DNA from: Burkholderiales bacterium
GTDB lineage: Bacteria > Pseudomonadota > Gammaproteobacteria > Burkholderiales > Burkholderiaceae_A
DNA: 6,480 bases
Reading direction: 5' to 3'
Assembly: GCA_030834045.1 (NCBI GenBank)
Contig: JAURFZ010000079.1
Span: 1 to 6,480, forward strand
The notes under the pieces are model-generated. The model was not told the origin of the DNA. It saw only the letters and a program-made list of their open reading frames with translations, and did no database searches. A program made the translations under genes and the position numbers. Positions 1 through 5,648 of this stretch are shown here, in pieces (position 1 is the first letter of the stretch; each line of letters opens with the position of its first letter).

Positions 1-244
1 GCTAATCAGATATCGGCCGCTCCAATAACGCAAGGTCCTAAGATCCCCCGCTTTCACCCGTAGGTCGTATGCGGTATTAATCCGGCTTTCGCCGGGCTAT
101 CCCCCACTACTGGGCACGTTCCGATGTATTACTCACCCGTTTGCCACTCGCCGGCGGGAGCAAGCTCCCCCGCTGCCGTTCGACTTGCATGTGTAAGGCA
201 TGCCGCTAGCGTTCAATCTGAGCCAGGATCAAACTCTTCAGTTT
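1..244 (-). rRNA. rrs: 16S ribosomal RNA, 5' end (partial)
   Basis: This is the first ~244 nt of small-subunit rRNA, read leftward and cut by the left window edge. The near-universal 5' signature AGAGTTTGATCCTGGCTCAG lies on the minus strand at 218-237. The mature 5' end is placed at 244 by alignment from memory with the E. coli start (AAATTGAAGAG; here AAACTGAAGAG). The V1 hairpin has the self-complementary arms GGGAGC/GCTCCC at 156-169. The following text, including GTGCCCAGTAGTGGGGGATA and GGAGCGGCCGATATCTGATT, is typical of Burkholderiales; Alcaligenaceae-like or Burkholderiaceae-like is my impression only. The rest of the gene and of the operon lie outside the window. Confidence 0.98.
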
Positions 245-279
245 AATCTCTGCAAATATTTAAAACTCAACGCTAAACG

Positions 280-297
280 AGGTTTTCGAAAAAACCT
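280..297 (-). other. UUCG-capped hairpin in rrn leader
   Basis: On the minus strand, AGGTTTT, TTCG and AAAACCT form a perfect 7-bp stem closed by a UUCG loop, 36 nt before mature 16S. It is followed by CGTTTAGCG rather than a U-run, so it is not a terminator. A role in leader folding or processing is inferred. Confidence 0.6.
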
Positions 298-337
298 TAT
301 TCATTTGTTGAGCATTTGGTTTTTAAAGCTTGCCTAA

Positions 338-365
338 TTTCTACAAACCCGAAGGCCCGAAGAAA
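338..365 (-). other. Two-part UUCG-capped hairpin in rrn leader
   Basis: In the leader RNA the outer arms TTTCT/AGAAA (5 bp) enclose a T-T mismatch and the inner arms CGGGCC/GGTTTG (6 bp, three of them G-U), closed by UUCG. There is no U-tract after it. It lies between boxC and the 16S start and is probably a structural element of the rRNA leader. Confidence 0.5.
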
Positions 366-388
366 CTAAGTTGTGCCTTTGCCCAAAT

Positions 389-396
389 GCCCACAC
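389..396 (-). promoter_or_regulatory. boxC-like element of rrn antitermination leader
   Basis: The minus-strand octamer GTGTGGGC lies 14 nt downstream of boxA. It resembles the GU-rich boxC that follows boxA in E. coli rrn leaders (TGTGTGGGC there). Position and sequence agree, but boxC is less essential than boxA, so the call rests on similarity. Confidence 0.6.
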
Positions 397-410
397 TTAT
401 CGGCTGTTAG

Positions 411-423
411 TTGTTAAAGAGCA
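411..423 (-). promoter_or_regulatory. boxA rRNA antitermination site
   Basis: The minus strand reads TGCTCTTTAACAA, a match to the bacterial rrn boxA. In the RNA this binds NusB-NusE (S10) to assemble the complex that protects the untranslated rRNA transcript from Rho. It lies about 165 nt upstream of mature 16S and about 110 nt downstream of the promoter -10. I see no clear boxB hairpin just upstream. Confidence 0.92.
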
Positions 424-512
424 ATTCACTTTGATACCTGCTGAAGAGACACCGTTCTTTTGTTGCCAGACCCTTAAAAAGTAAGGCAAATATTTCACTG
501 GTGTTACGCCGC

Positions 513-528
513 AAGAAGCGAAGAAGCG
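513..528 (-). repeat. Tandem octamer (2 copies) at the rrn transcription start
   Basis: The octamer AAGAAGCG (plus strand) occurs twice head to tail at 513-520 and 521-528. It is flanked by CCGC at 509-512 and GCGG at 526-529, which could pair as a short 4-bp stem. It falls just downstream of the -10 hexamer, so it covers the likely transcription start and the first leader bases. Function unknown. Confidence 0.75.
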
Positions 529-530
529 GA

Positions 531-559
531 AGTATGACTGGGGTAATTGCCTATGTCAA
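531..559 (-). promoter_or_regulatory. Sigma70-type promoter of the rrn operon
   Basis: On the minus strand a perfect -35 TTGACA (554-559) is separated by 17 bp from CATACT (531-536), which matches four of six -10 positions. The optimal spacing, the consensus -35 and the place upstream of boxA and 16S make this the likely main rRNA promoter. The start would be near 522-526, after TCCGC. I see no clear AT-rich UP element and no convincing second promoter between here and boxA. Confidence 0.72.
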
Positions 560-560
560 A

Positions 561-593
561 TGGCCGGGAGTCAACTGGAGCTAAAGTGGCCGG
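561..593 (-). repeat. Pair of TGGCCGG direct repeats upstream of rrn -35
   Basis: TGGCCGG (plus strand) occurs at 561-567 and 587-593, 26 bp apart, with the nearer copy abutting the promoter -35. The GGCC core is self-complementary. This could be an activator or silencer site, or chance. The sequence between the copies shows no other structure. Confidence 0.4.
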
Positions 594-605
594 TGTACTC
601 GGAAC

Positions 606-625
606 AATGGCTTGTCATAGCCGTT
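606..625 (-). terminator. Weak stem-loop after trpC, doubtful terminator
   Basis: Downstream of the trpC stop the transcript can form GGCT/AGCC around a 6-nt loop, extended past one C-A mismatch by two A-T pairs. The next bases are GTTCC, with no U-run, so it does not meet the usual form of an intrinsic terminator. It is the best candidate structure between trpC and the rrn promoter and is recorded mainly to show how poor the candidate is. Confidence 0.15.
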
Positions 626-639
626 TTCTGGTTGCACCC

Positions 640-1452
640 TTAAGCAAGCTGGCCACCAAAAAGCTCGGTCAGGGCCGCACCGGGGTCAGGAGCCCGCATG
701 AAAACCTCGCCCACAAGAAAGGCTCGAATGCCACGGCCATGCATGAGCAGGACATCGGCGGGCTGCAAGATGCCACTTTCGGTCACCAAAATCCTGTTGG
801 ACGGAAGCCTTTCAAGCAGATCGAGACTGGTCTGAAGCCGTGTCTCGAACGTGCGCAGGTTGCGATTGTTGACACCAAGAAGAGGCGTGCTGCAGCTTGC
901 AAGACCACGTGTAAGCTCCTGCTCGTCGTGAACCTCTAGCAGCACATCCATGCCCAGGGCCATGGCCTCCCCCTCGAGTTCGGTAAGTTGATCGTTCGAG
1001 AGGGCTGCGGCAATAAGCAAAATACAGTCGGCACCCCAGGCCCTTGCCTGAAGCAGTTGATAACGATCGATCATAAAGTCTTTACGCAGGACGGGCAGGC
1101 CGCAGGCTGCACGGGCCAGCTTTAAGTGGCCTGGGTGACCCTGAAAGAACTGCTCATCGGTAAGCACCGAGAGGCAGCTTGCACCGTGCCGCTCATAGCT
1201 CTGCGCAATAGCAACCGGGTCAAAAGGATCTCGCAGCAGGCCCTTACTGGGACTGGCCCGCTTAATCTCGCTAATGACGGCAACCCGACCCTGCTGAATA
1301 CTGTCCTGCATGGCTCTGAAAAAGCCACGGGGCTTTTGATGATCGGGGTGGGCTTCAATAACATCGCGCAACATGGCCTCGGGCTCTGAGGCCTTAGCGG
1401 CGAGCACCTCTTGCCGCTTCACTTCGAGAATTTTCTGCAGAATATCGCTCAT
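640..1452 (-). CDS. trpC: Indole-3-glycerol phosphate synthase TrpC
   Basis: Closes the indole ring: converts 1-(2-carboxyphenylamino)-1-deoxyribulose 5-phosphate to indole-3-glycerol phosphate with loss of CO2 and water, in the cytoplasm, in tryptophan synthesis. The 270-residue protein has the length of a stand-alone TrpC, with no TrpF domain fused. Family motifs are in order along the beta/alpha barrel: SEIKRASPSKG at 61-71 (Glu62, catalytic-type Lys64), LRKDF at 122-126 (Lys124), LLEVH at 171-175 (Glu173), GVNNRNL at 193-199 and TESGI at 224-228 (Glu225, Ser226). The ATG overlaps the trpD stop by 4 bp (ATGA) and has only a weak Shine-Dalgarno, so translation is probably coupled to trpD. 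It is the last gene of the operon and its stop is about 80 bp from the rrn promoter -35. The sequence looks intact and typical. Confidence 0.97.
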   Translation of the reverse strand: MSDILQKILEVKRQEVLAAKASEPEAMLRDVIEAHPDHQKPRGFFRAMQDSIQQGRVAVISEIKRASPSKGLLRDPFDPVAIAQSYERHGASCLSVLTDEQFFQGHPGHLKLARAACGLPVLRKDFMIDRYQLLQARAWGADCILLIAAALSNDQLTELEGEAMALGMDVLLEVHDEQELTRGLASCSTPLLGVNNRNLRTFETRLQTSLDLLERLPSNRILVTESGILQPADVLLMHGRGIRAFLVGEVFMRAPDPGAALTELFGGQLA

Positions 1453-2528
1453 GGTTTCTGTCCAGCAGCCGGTGCTGCGGCGCTGGAGAGCGACTGGCTT
1501 AAGGCTCTGAAGGCATCAAGCTTATTGCGGGCAGCGCCCGATGCTAGTGCCGCCATGGCCATTTCGATGGCTTGCGGCCAGTCACTGGCCTTGTTGCTTG
1601 CCAAAAGCCCGCCAGCGGCATTGAAGGCCACGATGTCGCGGGCGGGGCCAGGCTCGTTGGCAAGGGCCGATGCCAGTCGGGATGCTGACTCCTCTAAACT
1701 TTCTGCACGAATGGCCTGGGCCACTTCCTTGCTGGAGTAACTGGGAAAGCCAAACTGCTGGGCCGTAACGGCGTACGCCTGCACCTCGCCATTTTTTAAT
1801 TCGGCAACATGGGTCTTGCCCACCAGATGCAGCTCATCGAGACCCTCTTCGGCATGCACCACAAGAACATGGTCAGAGCCCAGGCGCTTAAGAACTTCGG
1901 CCTGAACTGGAACAAGGCTTGGCTGGTAGACCCCCATAAGCTGGCAAAGCGCCCCCGCGGGATTGGTTAGGGGACCGAGCACATTGAAGACGGTTCGTAG
2001 CCCAAGCTCTTTACGAATGGGCGCAATATGCTTCATGGCGGCATGATGGTTGGGCGCAAACATAAACCCAACACCGCAGCCTTGCAGGCAGGTCGCCGTG
2101 TCTTGGGCTGAAAGACCAATGGCCACCCCAAGATGCTCAAGAAGGTCTGCACTACCTGATTTCGACGAGACCGAGCGTCCACCATGCTTGGCCACGGCAG
2201 CACCGGCCCCGGCAACAACAAACATGGCCGCTGTGGAGATATTGAAGGTATGCGCCCCGTCGCCACCCGTGCCACACATGTCCACCAAGAACGGAAGTTC
2301 AAGCTGCACGGGGGTTGCAAACTCCCGCATCACCGCCGCCGCCGCTGTAATTTCTGTAATGGACTCGCCCTTCGCACGAAGGCCCATGAGAAAGGCTGCC
2401 ATCTGAACAGGCGAGGCCTCGCCTGCCATCATTTGTCGCATGCAGGCGGTCATGAGCTCGGTACTTAGATCATGGCCATCCACAAGCTGTTGCAAGGCGC
2501 TTATCAGCGTGCCTGTCATGCCTTTCAT
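1449..2528 (-). CDS. trpD: Anthranilate phosphoribosyltransferase TrpD
   Basis: Transfers phosphoribosyl from PRPP to anthranilate to give phosphoribosylanthranilate, the second committed step of tryptophan synthesis. At 359 residues it has the usual length for TrpD without a fused glutaminase. The all-helical N-terminal domain is followed by the nucleoside-phosphorylase-like core: DMCGTGGDG at 83-91 (PRPP loop), NIST at 96-99, KHGGR and SSKSGSAD within 114-128, FAPNHH at 157-162, IRKELG at 171-176 with the conserved anthranilate-site Arg172, and the metal-binding pair Asp231-Glu232 in DELHL. The start is supported by an excellent AAGGAGG five bases upstream; a second Met at residue 4 is too far from it. 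It is separated from trpG by 75 bp, unlike the other tight junctions, and overlaps trpC by ATGA. The C-terminal ~15 residues are Ala/Ser/Pro-rich and probably disordered. Confidence 0.97.
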   Translation of the reverse strand: MKGMTGTLISALQQLVDGHDLSTELMTACMRQMMAGEASPVQMAAFLMGLRAKGESITEITAAAAVMREFATPVQLELPFLVDMCGTGGDGAHTFNISTAAMFVVAGAGAAVAKHGGRSVSSKSGSADLLEHLGVAIGLSAQDTATCLQGCGVGFMFAPNHHAAMKHIAPIRKELGLRTVFNVLGPLTNPAGALCQLMGVYQPSLVPVQAEVLKRLGSDHVLVVHAEEGLDELHLVGKTHVAELKNGEVQAYAVTAQQFGFPSYSSKEVAQAIRAESLEESASRLASALANEPGPARDIVAFNAAGGLLASNKASDWPQAIEMAMAALASGAARNKLDAFRALSQSLSSAAAPAAGQKP

Positions 2529-2533
2529 TGCGG

Positions 2534-2540
2534 CCTCCTT
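2534..2540 (-). promoter_or_regulatory. Strong ribosome binding site of trpD
   Basis: The minus strand reads AAGGAGG followed by CCGCA and the ATG. This near-perfect anti-16S match at 5-nt spacing fixes the trpD start and indicates independent initiation, in contrast to the overlapping starts of trpE and trpC. Confidence 0.9.
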
Positions 2541-2544
2541 AAGC

Positions 2545-2574
2545 CAGGGTTGCGCAGGGTTGCAGAGGGTAAGG
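2545..2574 (-). repeat. Degenerate 10-bp tandem repeat in the trpG-trpD spacer
   Basis: Plus-strand units are CAGGGTTGCG (2545-2554), CAGGGTTGCA (2555-2564) and the degraded GAGGGTAAGG (2565-2574). In the mRNA the tract is C-rich and G-poor with many pyrimidine-C steps, which is the composition Rho prefers. It lies immediately upstream of the trpD ribosome binding site. Whether it is regulatory or just slippage debris is unknown. Confidence 0.7.
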
Positions 2575-2603
2575 GAGAGATTCCACAGGCTCTAGCAACG
2601 GTT

Positions 2604-3326
2604 TTAGGGCAGGCGCTCGCCCGCAACAAGATTAAGAAAATTCTGCAACAGCGCGTGGCCCTGCTCGGTAAGGATCGACTCCGGGTGAAACTGCACGCCA
2701 TGAATGGGAAGCTGCCGGTGGGCAAGGCCCATGATTTCTTGGTCGTCAGTCCAGGCGGTAACTTCGAGCTGCTCGGGCAGGCTTGCCCTCTCGACGGCTA
2801 AGGAGTGATAACGGGTGACAGTAAGAGGGTTGTTAAGCCCGTTAAACACGCTTCGGCCAAGATGCTCGACCTTCGATGTCTTGCCATGCATAAGGCGCTT
2901 GGCCTGCAACACCTTGGCGCCAAAGGCCTCACCAATGGCCTGATGCCCAAGGCAGACGCCGAGTAAAGGCAAAGGCTTTTGCATGGCCGCTGCGGCCTGA
3001 ATAAGGGCTACCGAGATGCCTGCCTGGGTCGGGCTGCAGGGCCCTGGTGAAATGACAATGCCGTCCGGTTGAAGGCCGAGGGCATCTTCCACCGAGAGAT
3101 CGTCGTTGCGAACGGTTTGAACCTGAGCACCGAGCTCGCCAAAGTACTGAACCAGGTTGTAGGTAAACGAGTCGTAGTTATCGACCATCAGAAGACGAAG
3201 GGCCGGCATGAGCCCCGAACCGGGCCGCAGAGCGGGCTCTGACACGGACCCCAACGCGGCCCTCGAGGCGGACCCTGGCACGGACTGGGCCGCAGACATA
3301 GGGGCGGGAGAGGTGGGTCTGGTCAT
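2604..3326 (-). CDS. trpG: Anthranilate synthase glutamine amidotransferase subunit TrpG, with N-terminal extension
   Basis: Class I glutamine amidotransferase that hydrolyses glutamine and passes ammonia to TrpE for anthranilate synthesis. In some bacteria the same subunit also serves aminodeoxychorismate synthase (PabA role). The core begins near residue 43 with LLMVDNYDSFTYNLVQYFGE, the usual N-terminus of the family. Then come the oxyanion segment SPGPCSP (93-99), the nucleophile elbow GVCLGHQ (123-129, Cys125) and VQFHPES (211-217, His214 and Glu216), completing the triad. Ahead of the core are about 40 Ser/Ala/Pro/Gly-rich residues not normal for TrpG. I chose the start at 3326 because it overlaps the trpE stop as ATGA and has GAGGG eight bases upstream; Met10, Met40 and Met47 lack good sites. 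Met40 or Met47 would give a normal-length protein and stays possible. Confidence 0.95.
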   Translation of the reverse strand: MTRPTSPAPMSAAQSVPGSASRAALGSVSEPALRPGSGLMPALRLLMVDNYDSFTYNLVQYFGELGAQVQTVRNDDLSVEDALGLQPDGIVISPGPCSPTQAGISVALIQAAAAMQKPLPLLGVCLGHQAIGEAFGAKVLQAKRLMHGKTSKVEHLGRSVFNGLNNPLTVTRYHSLAVERASLPEQLEVTAWTDDQEIMGLAHRQLPIHGVQFHPESILTEQGHALLQNFLNLVAGERLP

Positions 3327-4858
3327 GGCTCAAGCCCTCGTTCGGCAATTTCAGCGGCATGCAAAACGGCGCGCGCCTTGGTCTCGGTCTCCTTCCATTC
3401 GCTCTCGGGAACGGAGTCGGCCACAATGCCGGCGCCTGCCGATACATAGAGCATCTTGTCTTTAAGGATGCCAGTTCGTATGGCAATGGCAAGGTCCATC
3501 TGCCCGGTGAAGGACCAGTAGCCACAAGCCCCACCGTAGATGCCGCGCTTGACGGGCTCAAGCTCATCAATAATTTCCATGGCTCGAATTTTAGGCGCGC
3601 CACTGAGGGTTCCTGCGGGAAAACTGGCGCGCAAAACGTCCATGGCCGAAAGACCATCGTTAAGCTCGCCCTCCACATCGCTTACAAGATGCATGACGTG
3701 CGAATACCGCTCAACCACCATCTGTTCGTTCACGCGCACACTGCCTGTCTTGGCGATACGGCCAACATCATTGCGGGCTAGGTCAATCAGCATGACATGC
3801 TCGGCACGCTCTTTCGGGTCGGCCTTTAGCTCGGCTTCAAGGGCAAGGTCTTGCTCTTGGCTTGCCCCACGGGGCCGCGTACCTGCAATGGGCCGAATGG
3901 TGATGCGCGGCGGGCCGCCAGGCTCACAATCCTGCCGGACAAGAATTTCGGGTGAGGCCCCAACAATGTGAAAGTCGCCCATGTCGTAGAAATACATGTA
4001 GGGCGAGGGGTTCAGGCCACGCAGCGCTCGGTAGAGCGAGAGCGCCGAGCCCTTGAAGGATTTCTGCAGCACCTGGCCAATGACCACCTGCATGACATCG
4101 CCCTGGGCAATGTAGTCTTTGGCGCGGGCAACGGCATGAAGGTAGTCTGCCTTCTGAAAGCCGCGCCGGCTTTCGCCTTCTTTGCCGGCAGGGCTTTCCT
4201 GAGGAGGCACTAGGGGCGACTTCAGCCGGCTGACCGCCGCATCAAGTTCGGCCTGGGCTTTATTAAAGGCCTGTTGAAGTTCCTGGTCGGTGGGCTCGGG
4301 GTTTATTGCCGCAAAGTGAAATAGAGAAAGCCTGCCCGCCAGGTTGTCAAAAACAGCCAGGCTTTCGGTCAGCAAAAGCTGAAGATCGGGTAGGCCCAAT
4401 GGATCAGGCCGGGCCTTGGAAGCCTGGGAGTCAAGCCGCCTTTCGATGTATCGAATGGTGTCGTAACCAAAGTAGCCCGCAAGGCCGCCCGCAAACCTAG
4501 GCAGGCCCTGAACGGGGGCAAGCCGAAACCCCGCCATGAAACCTTCCAGATAAGCCAGCGGATCGCCCTCTAACTCCGACTCCCTTTTGGGCTTACCGTT
4601 TTCAATGGTGCAGGTCTGAATGGTTCTGTCGAAGGCGCGAATGAGTTGCTGGGCTGGCAGGCCAATAAACGAATAACGACCAAACCGCTCACCGCCCACC
4701 ACCGATTCAAGTAAGAAGGAGTAAGGGCCCTCGGCCAGTTTCAGGTAGGCCGACAGGGGTGTATCAAGGTCGGCATTAAGCTGCCTGTTGACCGGAATGC
4801 GGTTATAGCCCTGCCTCGCCAGAGCGCGAAACTGGGCGAGGTCGATGGACTGGGTCAT
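3323..4858 (-). CDS. trpE: Anthranilate synthase component I TrpE
   Basis: Chorismate-binding subunit that, with ammonia from TrpG, makes anthranilate and pyruvate: the committed, tryptophan-inhibited step. The 511-residue length is normal. The N-terminal domain has the LLES segment (49-52) in a context matching the tryptophan feedback site, then GRYSFIG (60-66). The C-terminal chorismate-binding domain shows GDVMQVVIGQ (253-262), PYMYFY and GASPEILV (286-307), PIAGTRPRG (323-331), HVMLIDLARND (354-364), ERYSHVMHLVSDVEG (383-397, with catalytic-type His390), FPAGTLSGAPK (413-423), and AGAGIVADSVPESEWKE (474-490). The region at about 212-235 is a hydrophilic linker. Its ATG overlaps the rpe stop and its stop overlaps the trpG start, both as ATGA. 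It has no clear Shine-Dalgarno of its own, so coupling to rpe translation is likely. Feedback inhibition is inferred from the LLES motif. Confidence 0.98.
   Translation of the reverse strand: MTQSIDLAQFRALARQGYNRIPVNRQLNADLDTPLSAYLKLAEGPYSFLLESVVGGERFGRYSFIGLPAQQLIRAFDRTIQTCTIENGKPKRESELEGDPLAYLEGFMAGFRLAPVQGLPRFAGGLAGYFGYDTIRYIERRLDSQASKARPDPLGLPDLQLLLTESLAVFDNLAGRLSLFHFAAINPEPTDQELQQAFNKAQAELDAAVSRLKSPLVPPQESPAGKEGESRRGFQKADYLHAVARAKDYIAQGDVMQVVIGQVLQKSFKGSALSLYRALRGLNPSPYMYFYDMGDFHIVGASPEILVRQDCEPGGPPRITIRPIAGTRPRGASQEQDLALEAELKADPKERAEHVMLIDLARNDVGRIAKTGSVRVNEQMVVERYSHVMHLVSDVEGELNDGLSAMDVLRASFPAGTLSGAPKIRAMEIIDELEPVKRGIYGGACGYWSFTGQMDLAIAIRTGILKDKMLYVSAGAGIVADSVPESEWKETETKARAVLHAAEIAERGLEP
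3335..3339 (-). promoter_or_regulatory. Ribosome binding site supporting the long trpG start
   Basis: GAGGG on the minus strand lies 8 nt before the ATG at 3326, inside the last codons of trpE. It supports translation of the N-terminal extension of TrpG rather than an internal start at Met40 or Met47. Confidence 0.55.
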
Positions 4859-5583
4859 GAACGTGCGGCGACCAGAGCCTGGTTGAAGGCTTTAAAGACA
4901 CTGGTGTAACCCTTGCCATCGGAATCGGCTGCACCAAAGACCGCCGAACCCGCCACGAAAGTGTCGGCCCCTGCACGAACAACCTGCCCAATGTTGTCAA
5001 CCTTAATGCCGCCGTCGACCTCAAGCCGAATGGGCTGACCACCCTTATTGCAGTGGTCGTCAATTTTCTGGCGCACCGCCTTGATCTTCTGAAGGGTTTC
5101 TGGGATGAAGGCCTGTCCACCAAAGCCGGGATTCACGCTCATTAGAAGAATGATGTCCAGGCTATCCATGACCCAGTGAAGATGCTCAAGCGGGGTGCTG
5201 GGGTTAAAGACAAGCCCCGCCTTGCAGCCCTGGTCTTTAATAAGCTGAAGGCTGCGATGAACATGATTTGAGGCCTCGGGGTGAAAGGTAATGATGTCGG
5301 CCCCTGCCTTGGCGAAGTCAACAATGAGCGAATCCACCGGCGAGACCATAAGATGCACATCAATGGGGATGCTGACATGCGGACGAATCGCTTTGCAGAC
5401 CAGAGGGCCCACCGTCAGGTTGGGCACGTAGTGGTTGTCCATTACGTCAAAATGAATGAAGCCTGCCCCAGCCGATTCAACCGCCCTTACCTCCTCACCG
5501 AGCCGGGCAAAGTCGGCAGAGAGAATGCTCGGGGCAATGCAGTCGGGTTGGCGGTGCGGTGATAGTGCGACAGTGCTGCTCAT
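4855..5583 (-). CDS. rpe: Ribulose-phosphate 3-epimerase
   Basis: Interconverts ribulose 5-phosphate and xylulose 5-phosphate in the pentose phosphate (and, where present, Calvin) pathway; metal-dependent cytoplasmic TIM barrel. The 242 residues carry all family signatures: APSILSAD (17-24, Ser19), HFDVMDNHYVPN (44-55) with metal/catalytic residues His44 and Asp46, DVHLMV (75-80) with His77, the NPGFGGQ loop (151-157), EVDGGI (188-193) with catalytic Asp190, and the phosphate-site AGSAVFG (211-217). The start has GGGAGGAG six bases upstream. It is the first clearly assigned gene of the operon and overlaps trpE by ATGA. In many Burkholderiales a phosphoglycolate phosphatase gene (gph) lies between rpe and trpE; here there is none. 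The pentose phosphate link to PRPP makes the pairing with trp genes metabolically sensible, but that is inference. Confidence 0.97.
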   Translation of the reverse strand: MSSTVALSPHRQPDCIAPSILSADFARLGEEVRAVESAGAGFIHFDVMDNHYVPNLTVGPLVCKAIRPHVSIPIDVHLMVSPVDSLIVDFAKAGADIITFHPEASNHVHRSLQLIKDQGCKAGLVFNPSTPLEHLHWVMDSLDIILLMSVNPGFGGQAFIPETLQKIKAVRQKIDDHCNKGGQPIRLEVDGGIKVDNIGQVVRAGADTFVAGSAVFGAADSDGKGYTSVFKAFNQALVAARS

Positions 5584-5589
5584 GAGGAT

Positions 5590-5597
5590 CTCCTCCC
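5590..5597 (-). promoter_or_regulatory. Ribosome binding site of rpe
   Basis: The minus strand reads GGGAGGAG, then ATCCTC, then ATG. Strong complementarity to the 16S 3' end and 6-nt spacing support the rpe start at 5583. Confidence 0.85.
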
Positions 5598-5601
5598 AGG
5601 G

Positions 5602-5630
5602 TTGTTTATTGGCTTAAAGAGCCCTATTTT
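5602..5630 (+). promoter_or_regulatory. Weak candidate promoter for mltA
   Basis: TTGTTT (5602-5607) and TATTTT (5625-5630) are separated by exactly 17 bp and point toward mltA. They match three and four of six consensus positions. The spacer contains one copy of the ATTGGCTTAA repeat. This would leave a leader of about 90 nt before the ATG. The match is modest and could be chance in an AT-rich spacer. Confidence 0.25.
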
Positions 5631-5648
5631 CACCCGAGATTGGCTTAA
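5608..5648. repeat. Direct repeat ATTGGCTTAA x2, 31 bp apart
   Basis: The perfect 10-bp copies lie at 5608-5617 and 5639-5648, between the small membrane ORF and rpe. The 31-bp centre spacing is close to three helical turns, which would place two protein sites on one face of the DNA. Candidate operator for rpe-trp or for divergent mltA; no known regulator motif recognised. Confidence 0.5.

Larger units (their letters stand above)
245..525 (-). other. rrn operon 5' leader (external transcribed spacer)
   Basis: This gene-free stretch between the rRNA promoter and mature 16S is the transcribed leader. It holds boxA, a boxC-like element and two UUCG-loop hairpins, listed separately. The 245-280 part next to 16S is AT-rich and should form the 5' strand of the 16S processing stalk cut by RNase III, but the partner strand beyond the 3' end of 16S is not in the window. 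No convincing protein-coding frame is present. The right boundary is approximate because the transcription start is inferred from the -10 position. Confidence 0.85.

Noticed and set aside
114..120. KHGGR rather than KHGNR in TrpD (protein residues 114-118) as a possible active-site change
   Set aside because: Glycine at this position is, to my recollection, common in proteobacterial TrpD, and all other substrate-site motifs are intact. The positions given here are protein residues of trpD.
547..939. Rightward 130-codon open frame overlapping the end of trpC and the rrn promoter
   Set aside because: It is an antisense shadow of trpC for most of its length, has no ribosome site and no recognisable domain.
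3318..3340. Programmed frameshift fusing TrpE to TrpG
   Set aside because: The trpG frame has a TGA two codons before its ATG and there is no slippery heptamer, so ordinary ATGA coupling explains the junction.
3178..3678. Leftward 166-codon open frame across the trpE-trpG junction
   Set aside because: It lies wholly within trpE and trpG in another frame; its apparent coding signal comes from the GC-rich third positions of the real genes.
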